Below, in pieces: positions 55,948 to 64,000 of a DNA stretch of 64,000 bases. The stretch is from Paracyclopina nana (lineage: Eukaryota; Arthropoda; Copepoda; Cyclopoida; Cyclopettidae): contig JAGUCH010000005.1 of assembly GCA_019096065.1 (NCBI GenBank), forward strand, positions 1,736,001 to 1,800,000, written 5' to 3'. The number at the start of each line of letters is the position of its first letter. Position 1 is the stretch's first letter. Made by a program: the position numbers and the translations under genes. Below the pieces are notes generated by a model. That model ran no database searches. It saw nothing but the letters and a program-made list of their open reading frames with translations, and had not been told where the DNA came from.

Positions 55948-56136
55948 CTTTGATTATGGTCTAAAGTCTGGCTGCTTGCATATCGAAGCTGTTTTCTTTC
56001 TTCTTCAGTTTGAGAATGTTTTAAAAGCAATTTTTAATTGCTTTTAGAAAATGCTCTACGTTCAATTTTCTTTCATTTGAAAATGTAGGAAGAATGTATT
56101 TTCTTGCTCAAAAGCGATGAACTTTGAAGAACTTTT
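55948..56136 (+). repeat. 189-bp direct duplication, copy 1
   Basis: Repeated exactly 200 bp downstream at 56148-56336, with an 11-bp spacer. The copies look identical. Each contains the palindromic stretch AAGCAATTTTTAATTGCTTT. Confidence 0.93.
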
Positions 56137-56147
56137 GATTGAACTTT

Positions 56148-56336
56148 CTTTGATTATGGTCTAAAGTCTGGCTGCTTGCATATCGAAGCTGTTTTCTTTC
56201 TTCTTCAGTTTGAGAATGTTTTAAAAGCAATTTTTAATTGCTTTTAGAAAATGCTCTACGTTCAATTTTCTTTCATTTGAAAATGTAGGAAGAATGTATT
56301 TTCTTGCTCAAAAGCGATGAACTTTGAAGAACTTTT
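56148..56336 (+). repeat. 189-bp direct duplication, copy 2
   Basis: Partner of 55948-56136, ending about 460 bp before the even-skipped start codon. Confidence 0.93.
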
Positions 56337-56794
56337 TAAGAACCTTTAGTAACCTAGATGCTGCAAAAGACCGCTTTTCTCTTCCGTTCAGTAGCGGATT
56401 TTTTAGCATTCTATATCAAATATTGAACGCATTTTTTCATCGATTTTTAAAAAAAATCAGTGTTTTGATGAACCAGAAAGCTCGAAAACTTTCATTTATC
56501 GCATTTCGTACTCGAGCTGCGTACTTAAAAGATTTGCTTAACTCAAAAGTTACATTTGCACATTAAACACAATTGTAATAGTTTCAGAGCCTTTGGCTTT
56601 CTTGCAAGTGCGAGCACTGGTTTCGATGCAATTTCGCAGCCCCCAAGCCACCATCAAGACCACTGACGAGGAGCGTGCCGGTCGCGGCGGGCTAGAACCC
56701 CGCCTCCCTCTTGTGGCCAATGATGAGGGCGTTGATTTGGGCGACGACAATCATAGTTTTATTCCAACATCTCGAGGGAAACGACGCTTGTAAA

Positions 56795-59700
56795 ATGCAG
56801 CAGCATCCTCTCGCACCTCGAACAGATTTTGGCATGGCCTCCGAGGACGCCAACATGCTCGGCCTCGTATCAAGGGCCGCCGGGTTCCTCCCCTCCGCAT
56901 CGGCCATGCACAGAGGCCACGAGTCCTTTGACAGATCCAAGTTTATGGCCTCGCAGGCTGACAAGGACTTTTTTCGCCTCAAGGCTCATTTGGAGGCCGA
57001 AAATCACATGGCTAACAATAACGGATCACCGATCAAAGGTAAGCAATTCTTTCAAATTTGGCAATGAGCGAATAAATTAAGGCAAGAGCATCATATCTTT
57101 GATTGCCAGCTCATTTCACTCGTATTATGTCCTGTTCATGTCCGCCCCAAACTTCTTGGGAAAATGCACGAAAAACACCTTAGGGAAAGGAGAAAAATTG
57201 TCTTTGGACAAACGCTAGCTGATACTAAAAAAATCAGATCGAATTAAAGCCAATTTGAAAGTAAACGAATATTTCAAAGTGCGTCACATTTTAGACATTT
57301 TCAGTAAAATCTACTCTTAAATTTCATCTTTTATCAAACAACCGTGAAGAAAGCTAGTTCGTCTTGAAAAATGCTGAAAACCATGAGACAAAATAGAGAA
57401 AATTGCCATTTAAAACGCTGTTTGGCCCCAAGCTGAACTCGTTGTGAGGCAGTCAACAGCAGATTCGCCATTTTTTAGGGCGTTCTCATATTGGACTTTA
57501 GCTTACCAAAACCTGATTTTGGTTAACCAAAAACCAGTTTTCGGTAGGTAGCCACTACATAGAGCTTTACTAAAACCAGTTTTTGGTTAACCAAAATCAG
57601 GTTTTGGTAAGCTAAAGTCCAATATGAGAACTCCTTAAGACAATTTTTTTCAATGCCTAATGGCATTCTTTGCACATGAACGAGGCATTAAACTCATTCC
57701 ACAAAAATTGCGCATAATTATTTCCCAGATATGTGAAAGAAGCTAGGATAAGCAAAAATGAGAATATCATCCGTTTGCTCGTAGCAAAAATTAGAATTAA
57801 TTTATGAACATTAAGTGAAATTTATCAGCTAGATAAATGAAAAAGCTCTCAAATGCTGATTTTTTTTATTTATTCGCTTTCTCGTTTATTGCTTCAACAA
57901 TATGAGGCAAAATTAAGCTGCTGAAGCTGCAAATGGGGGCAATGATAGCTCCGATTTTTCACGCCATTTCTTGCCCGCTCCTTCAAGATTCGGGATTTTA
58001 TTAGACACGCCCGATGATAGCTTTTTCCAAGAGATCAAAATCTCGGATTTTAGGCTGTGAGATGATCCAGTCTAAAATGGTATTGCCCAAAGCTAGGAGC
58101 AGCAGCAGGCCCGGGTCATTCTGGAGGTTTTTACGGGGTCACCCTGTATTTCTCCGAAGACACGCATAAGTGGGACAATAGTCGTTTACGACAACCACTC
58201 AAGTAGCTCGATGTCCAGATGCAAAGCTACCGAGAGCTCGGCCAATGATACCCGTATAATCTGATAAGTAGACTTATTAGGCAATGGCTACTATATACCC
58301 GAGACGATCGTTAAAGCTGTAAGACCAGCTTAATTCGCTAATTCTGCCCTCGAGTCGTTTCCGTTTCCTTCCGAGGAGGTATTTTTATGGCGGAGTTTAA
58401 CACGTGGTAACGACATTCCTGTACATTTATACAACTGAATTAGCCTCTCTAATCATGCAAAGCTCAATGCCATCAAGCAAAAAAACTTTTAAAGGCTTTC
58501 AGTTTATTTTTTCAACCAAAATCCCGTTTCAAGTGTTTCAAAAAGCCATAACCTCCAAATTAGTAGTACCTATAATAGTTTCAACTACTATCGATAGACT
58601 AAAAGGAATCGCAAAAAATGTAACAATACTGTCCTGATCAGATCACTCGTGGCTTCGCCACTCGGTGATCTTTCATTTGACTACTCATGAGCGAAAAACC
58701 CTATATGGACGAGTCATCAGGACAGTATTGACATTTTTGTCAGCTTCGTGATGGTTAAAAGTCTCAACACTACTTTTGAATGCTAAAAAATTATCAATTT
58801 AATCAAGAACTTAGCCTTAAAAAAGACAGCTCGTTTGCAGGTAAAACTTTGCGGTCAATCGCGCACGCGCATCTCCAGCTAGAGCTCAGCACTTGCAGGG
58901 TAACCAGATATTTTGAGTGATTTTTAGCCAGAATTATTCTCAAAAGCACCAAAATAACGAGTTTGGCTTGAAATTGATTGAGAATGCTTCATGTGTTTTT
59001 ATTAGAGAAACTCCATAATAAGAGAGCGGCGAACACTCATTGCACGCTTTTCAATTAACCGCAATGGGAAAACTTGGCGGAATTTTGAGCGAAAATTCCC
59101 TCAACCCTTCACAATTTTACTGTCAACTGATAATGGCTCAATTAAGCACAATCTTTAGCTTCAATTCAAAGCCAATTTTTGGTTCACTAAATGTAAGATG
59201 AACAAATTCACTAAGGCTTTAAAAACACAATCAATGAGGTTTAATGCTGCTTAAAGGGCAAATTGTTAATTTTTCCCTTCACTAAATGCCTTAAAAATAT
59301 TTGCTCACTTCATGATTCCCTTTAGCGAATTTCGAGAACACGGAAAATCTCAGTAATATTGTGTCCGCCGATCTCTTACCATGCAGTTCTCTAGTTTTTA
59401 TGTTCATCATTAGGAATGGTTTCAAAGAATTTCTCAAAACGCAATGTTATAGTTTTTTATTATGCCATAGTATTTATGAAAATAAGTGTGTTCTGATAGT
59501 ACATTGGCAGAGTGCAGACTTTACACTCAGCAGACCCAGGTTCGAATCCCGGTCAAGTCTTTTTTTTAATTGAAGAAGAACTCTCAAGTTGCCAACCGTA
59601 CAATAATGGATATTATTTCGTCACATGTGATGAAAACTAGGTCATTATTGTACGGTAGATGCGAGCGCACGCCAAATCTCAGCAAAATACAAGGATTTTC

Positions 59701-61252
59701 GCTTCACTGCCGTATATAGTGAACCCACCGCCAAGCTGACAAAAATGAAAATTATGCATTACGTATGATATTCGCAAGAAAGTTCCGAGCTCAGATTTTC
59801 CCTTATTTTGGCATATGTGGATTATAAAATGCAATTTAATCTAGGTTAATTGGCACAAAGTCGGAATAAGAGCATGCACTAGCAGCATAAGCAAGCTGTA
59901 ATTGTTCGTTAGTTTTGCCTAGCTCATTTGGCCGAGAGCCGATCATAAAACGAGCATCTCTATTGTCCGTCCATCAATATAACTTATTGGCTAGGGGGCA
60001 AGAAACCGATGATTCCTCCCAATATGCGCACACTGAGTAGTCGTCGTCGTCGTCGGTCTTTGTAAATGATTGAAACAACTTTGAAAACTGTCCTACATTT
60101 TATGCTTCAGAGTCGTAATGTCATTATAGCGCAGCTCGTAGTCGGGCAGTTGACCAGGGCAATTAATTTTGTTGCACCCTCTAACTTTTCAACTCTGCTT
60201 TTTGTCAACAAGACAATAAATCAGAAGGAGCTCGCGCACAATGGCATTGTCGAAAAACCTTCCTTTTCCCAAAGTCGTAATCATCGCGAGGACCCCAAAA
60301 CGGCCGTAATAAAAGATGTGTGAAAAGGTGAAACGCAATTGGAATTCGGGATATGAAACGTGCTTTTAGACACTAAAGTACTAAAAATACCACCGCACAT
60401 TTTTGAGGAAAAATACGTAGCATAATTTCTCAAATCTCTTGTACAAATATTATTTCTAGGCCATCACTCGAACGATGCTTCGTCGCCAACCACGAGCAGC
60501 AATTCGGATCAAGAAACAATGTCGTCCTCAGCGGCCTCGGCGGCGGCCGCGGCGGCCGCCGCAGCGGCTGCAGCCGATAACATACGCAGATACAGAACGG
60601 CTTTTACCCGAGAGCAAATCGCGCGCCTCGAAAAGGAGTTTTTGCGCGAAAATTACATCTCGAGGCCGAAACGATGCGAATTGGCAGCCGAGCTCAACTT
60701 GCCCGAAAACACAATCAAGGTAATATATTAGAGATACCCTAGAAAATTAATGACCAATCATGCCTAAATTAGGTTTGGTTCCAAAATCGGAGGATGAAGG
60801 ACAAGCGGCAAAAAATGACGCTCACTTGGCCATGTGGTGATCCCGTTTTGGCCGCATATGTCCTCCAAGCGGCCGCGGCCTCAGGGCAATTGCCCTATCC
60901 CGGCCTTTTTGCCGCGGCCGCCGCGGCCTCTAATCCTTTCGGCCTTTTGCCACCTCGACCTCCGCCACCTCCCCAGTTCACCTCAGGTCTTCCTTGCAGA
61001 CCCACCCCCACCCTCATCCCACCCCCGCCCCCGCCCCCTTTCTCGTATAATGGCCGCAAAAGCCCAGATGACCTCGTGACTACGAGCGAGGACGAGGCCA
61101 AGTCTGAGGAAAAACTTTCCACTTCTGAGGCTGTCAAAATTACTCCGGTCATCTCGAGTGACTTGACGATCACGAATACGACTTCATCGGATCGGTCTCG
61201 TGCTGGAGGCTCCCTTTTTCAGCCCTATTTAGATATTGTGGACAAAAATTAG
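56795..61252 (+). CDS. eve: Even-skipped/Evx homeodomain transcription factor
   Basis: Three exons, 56795-57038, 60460-60719 and 60773-61252, with matching phases, give 327 residues. The ATG at 56795 (AAAATG context) starts [19 protein letters not shown]. Exon 2 begins with a Ser/Thr-rich linker, then a run of alanines just before the homeodomain. The homeodomain ([19 protein letters not shown]...) breaks after TIK and resumes [13 protein letters not shown] (Gln at position 50). It is followed by the Eve-type sequence [20 protein letters not shown]. The rest is Ala- and Pro-rich. Near the C-terminus is LFQPY, matching the short Groucho-binding motif of arthropod Eve (from memory). Known role: nuclear repressor in segmentation and neuron identity. 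The intron within the homeobox between residues 46 and 47 matches the split homeobox of vertebrate Evx genes as I recall; Drosophila eve lacks it. The first intron is 3.4 kb and full of small repeats. Confidence 0.95.
57130..57449 (+). repeat. Diverged dispersed repeat, copy 2
   Basis: Related to 36484-36810: same start (CCTGTTCATGTCCGCCCCA), similar A-rich body and end (GCCCCAAGCTGAACTCGTTG). Lies in the first eve intron. Confidence 0.5.
57478..57634. mobile_element. Long-hairpin MITE with TTA target duplication
   Basis: Arms of about 60 bp are near-perfect inverted repeats (TTCTCATATTGGACTTTAGC ... GCTAAAGTCCAATATGAGAA) around a ~40-bp centre. TTA flanks both ends (57475-57477 and 57635-57637). 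The TWA duplication again suggests PIF/Harbinger. In eve intron 1. Confidence 0.75.
58612..58740. mobile_element. Small inverted-repeat element
   Basis: The left end AAAAAATGTAACAATACTGT and the right end ACAGTATTGACATTTTTGT pair as inverted repeats. Pairing extends through CCTGAT to about 30 bp per arm, with one inserted base and a few mismatches. A second hairpin (CGAGTGGCGAAGCCAC type) lies inside. No clear target duplication. In eve intron 1. Confidence 0.6.
59505..59567 (+). tRNA. tRNA-derived pol III-like sequence (probable pseudogene)
   Basis: A-box TGGCAGAGTGC at 59505-59515 and a perfect B-box GGTTCGAATCC at 59539-59549, followed by a run of eight T at 59560-59567, a standard pol III stop. 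Box spacing is about 10 bases shorter than in a normal tRNA and the D and anticodon arms do not fold properly, so it is not a functional tRNA. The middle (CTTTACAC) recalls tRNA-Val(TAC). It could be a decayed tRNA or the head of a SINE. Confidence 0.4.
59595..59656. repeat. Perfect 14-bp inverted repeat
   Basis: ACCGTACAATAATG at 59595-59608 and its exact complement CATTATTGTACGGT at 59643-59656, separated by 34 bp. Could be a MITE remnant or a hairpin in the eve intron transcript. Confidence 0.6.
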
Positions 61253-61414
61253 GATTTTCTCATAGTAATTACTTCATATGCTACATAAGCCAATTTCTTG
61301 TGATAGTTTTTCGATTAGACTCCTAGGTACTTTATTCTCACAGCATTTTTTCATTTCTCCTTTGTGTGTGCGTGTATGTACTATAGCAATATTATTATGT
61401 AATATCTCTTAAGG
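61253..61414. other. Convergent 3' ends of eve and the fasciclin gene
   Basis: Only 162 bp separate the stop codons, so the two 3' UTRs must overlap or be very short. No gene lies between. Confidence 0.6.
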
Positions 61415-64000
61415 CTATGCATGTCTCGAAAATAGAATACTGAAGGTGGCCAAGATCACCATCATCATAAAAGAAGCTTGACAAGCTTTGGTGCTCGCAT
61501 GGTTAGCTATAACCACCCAAGGAGGAGAATCGTCAAACATGACAGTGTCCAACATATGAATGTAGCCATCTGTGCACTCAATATTGGGCCTCACTGCTTT
61601 TCCTCTCACCTTGTCCTGATCGCCCATTTCAGCTCCGTCCATGGCAACAAAATTGTCTTTGTACGCATCTGCAAAACTTTGAAAGTCAAAAAGGCTTCAA
61701 AGCAAAAAGTAGCTGGCCTTACTCAGGTTAAACTCTCCCAATTGGGTGAATTGCAGTCGGCCCATCATCATATCCACAGCGCGACTTGGGCTGCCTCGCG
61801 TCAACTCGGAGAGCTCTTCAAACGTATAGCTACGTTCACCGACCTTAACGTGCCTTTGCAGGATCCCAATTGTCTGGAAGAGGATATAAAACGAGAAAGA
61901 GGCGCGTTTACGATGAAAACAACTTGAGGATATTGCACTCTCACATATTGAGGAAATGACCCCTCGATGAAGGTGTTGTAGGCGTTGTTGAAGTTCATGC
62001 GAGCCTTTTCCCATGCTGCATTGCTCGGCACGACCACTGTGAATTTCGGCCTCTGTATAAACGCTCCATCGGAGTCGGTGAGAGGCATGCCCGAGGAAAA
62101 CATGCGGTCAAGCCGTGTTTGCACCATTAGGGACCACATATGGCTGAAAACGGCGAAAATGCACGTTAATCCTCTCTCTAGCCGGCCGAATGTATTAATT
62201 GCTATAGCTGTGCTACGTGACGGACTAACACAAGTATTTATCACCTCATATTGGGATCAGTGGAAAGCCTCTGGAAAACGGATTGGTAAGGTACCCCTAG
62301 CACGCGATCAATGACGTGGATAACCCCGTTGATGGTGCCAATGTCCTTTTCAACCACTGTGGCGTTGAGGCCACGTGCGGCGACAGTCATCACTTGATCC
62401 GTTGGATTAAAATGCATCCAAACGCGATTAGCTGCTAATGAAGCAGGGGCAGAGTATGTCTAGAAAATTGATACGTAAGTTAGATGTGATTCTAATTTAT
62501 GAAAATTATTACCAAGTCTCCATTAGCCCTGATTTTGTAGTCGGTGCTCACTATGCGTTCACGAATGAAATGCAGGCCCAACAATTCAGCTCTGAGGTAG
62601 TCGTGGCCAATGATGAAATCCAGCCTTTCCTGATCGACTTGCTCCATGGCTTCATCGCTTGGAGCAAACACGGTGCCCTCTTTGGCCTCTAAGAGAGCCT
62701 CTGCAAACAGGCCTCCCTTGTCCCTGAGCAATTTTGCGAATTTGCTCAGCCTGTTGCCAGGCCTCCGTCCTTCCTCACTGATGTACTCGTACAGCGTCCT
62801 GGCCACAATCATCAGCGGCTTGTCAATCAGGTGCACAACGCCATTTTTGACAGGGATGTTGCCTTTCAAAATGCGAGCAACGACCATGCCCCTTGGGTGA
62901 ACTCTGTCGCCCACAATGGTGTTAGATCTGACCATGACAGGCGCGTCAAAATTCTTGGGGTCATTTGCAGGGTCATCTGGGCGATCTTCCTCCTGATATT
63001 TGTTGTAGACGAACGAGTCCTGGCTCACTTTGTACTGCTTGGCATAGTTTAAAACGGAGGGGTCTTTGGTGATTTGAAACGAGGCAGGCTGCAGGCTGAC
63101 ATTCACTTTGACGCCATCTGGAAGCCAAGCCACGGTCGGAAATTCATCACTTGGTGCTTGGCTAGTGAACAGCAATCGATGTGGCACAATGTGGCTTTCT
63201 ATGACACTGGCATCAACCAAGTCCTTGTTGATCTTGGGTCCAAGTGGCTTTTCCCTATAGGTTGTTCTCTCGTAGTCATAGCCTAAAAAAATTGCATGAG
63301 TAATGGGTTTATAGGAGTCTTTTTTTGCAAGCACCTGTCAGTTGAACATTGACATCAAAAGCTGCGTCAACTGGCATGAAAAATGTATGCTGTCCTGGAA
63401 CGCCAAACATGTGGACTCTCTGGTTTATCTCAGCTTGCCCATTAAACACGCGCAGCCTGTAACCAGACAATTCGTAGAGTGCAGACTTGGACAGCAATTT
63501 TTGAGCATCTAATTGCACCAAGTACTGGGCATCCCTGATGGATATGGGCACCAAAGGCTCCATCACTGAGTCGATCACGTGGAGGACTTGCTGGTCACCT
63601 CTGGAAGTTCTGGCCAGCACATCAGCTTGGAGTATCTCAGCTTGATTCAGGTACGTTTTGGTGCCACCTTTGGGAATCCTTTTGCGCGTGACCCATAACG
63701 GTGGAGATCCCGTGACAAGGGAGACCAATTTTTCATCCAACTGATGCGCCAATGTGGCCACATTTGTCATGTGATTCAATGCCAGATTTTCGTCCCTTTT
63801 GCCCCTGTACTTGAGCATGGCCTCGTTAGTGGGGACAAAAAGTGTGATTGAGCGGTCCAAAAAAGCCTGATGGAGGCCTCCGCTTCTAAGCAATTTGGCA
63901 AACTGAAAAATAACGCGCATAAATAAACAATCCGCGAAATAATAGCAAAATGTACTCACTTCGGAGAGTTGCTCAGTAGCATTTATGATCTCCATGACAG
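61415..64000 (-). CDS. Fasciclin-1/midline-fasciclin-like FAS1-domain adhesion protein (5' end outside window)
   Basis: Seven exons on the minus strand: 63960-64000 (partial), 63335-63902, 62513-63282, 62245-62459, 61945-62143, 61723-61873 and 61415-61668. Phases match throughout; about 732 residues are visible. Repeated FAS1 domains show their conserved parts: TLFVPTNEAML and VLHVIDSVMEPL in the first; HTFFMPVDAAFDV and VVHLIDKPL; then TVFAPSDEAMEQV and VIHVIDRVLG; and lastly FTVVVPSNAAWEK with CTDGYIHMLDTVM. The C-terminus is a short polar stretch then a hydrophobic tail (ASFMMMVILATFSILF) ending near the stop, as in GPI-anchored proteins. Known role: homophilic cell adhesion and axon guidance or extracellular-matrix binding. 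The N-terminal signal peptide and any earlier exon lie to the right of the window. I cannot decide between Fas1 and midline fasciclin. Confidence 0.92.

Larger units (their letters stand above)
53314..56794. other. Intergenic region upstream of even-skipped
   Basis: No supported gene. It contains the myosin 3' UTR at the left, a (GC)n run at about 55478-55491, CpG-rich DNA at 55740-55880 and the 189-bp duplication at 55948-56336. As the 5' flank of an even-skipped gene it is the natural place for embryonic enhancers, but I cannot identify binding-site clusters by eye. Confidence 0.5.

Noticed and set aside
55454..56047. 197-codon frame upstream of eve
   Set aside because: It starts in a GC dinucleotide repeat, crosses unrelated sequence into the 189-bp duplication, and has no family resemblance.
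60895..61173. Glycine-rich minus-strand frame opposite eve exon 3
   Set aside because: It is the complement of the proline-rich eve coding tract.

Overview
The window is animal nuclear DNA, most likely from an arthropod (perhaps a crustacean; the sequence does not settle the order). The reasons are: spliced genes with short GT-AG introns, an even-skipped homeobox gene, a class V myosin, a four-domain-type fasciclin protein with a GPI-type tail, an intact BEL/Pao retrotransposon, and AT-rich gene-poor spacers holding MITEs and a 180-bp satellite.

Layout, left to right. (1) 1-3992, minus: the first coding exon of a conventional protein kinase C; the rest of the gene lies outside to the left. 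(2) 7380-8358, plus: SKP1, two exons. (3) 8984-17322: a satellite and retrotransposon block between two copies of a ~1.15-kb segment that carries the SKP1 last exon. It holds 180-bp monomers, a composite non-autonomous LTR element, a solo LTR of the same family at the same position in the monomer, a PIF/Harbinger-like MITE and a 10-bp repeat. (4) 19998-23736, minus: a three-exon rhodopsin-class GPCR of the FMRFamide-receptor-like type. (5) 23806-35429, minus: a complete BEL/Pao element with identical 245-bp LTRs, a 5-bp target duplication, a gag-pol ORF of 2673 codons and a second long ORF with zinc knuckles. It sits just upstream of the GPCR, in the same orientation. (6) 38806-44533, minus: an eight-exon, 1081-residue XK-related protein with ankyrin-like repeats and, further N-terminal, what looks like a degenerate small-GTPase domain. 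(7) 46095-53313, plus: complete 13-exon myosin V heavy chain (1793 residues), divergent from the XK gene. (8) 56795-61252, plus: even-skipped, three exons, homeobox split by an intron. (9) 61415-64000, minus: the 3' part of a fasciclin-1/midline-fasciclin-like adhesion gene.

The genes are unrelated in function, as expected for an animal chromosome. In each assembled multi-exon gene, exon phases close without a frame break. The most unusual items are the pseudo-GTPase/ankyrin/XK architecture with a GC-AG intron, the zinc-knuckle ORF of the BEL element, and the SKP1-exon duplication that brackets a satellite block recording repeated unequal exchange. All family calls were made by reading the sequence; no database search was run.
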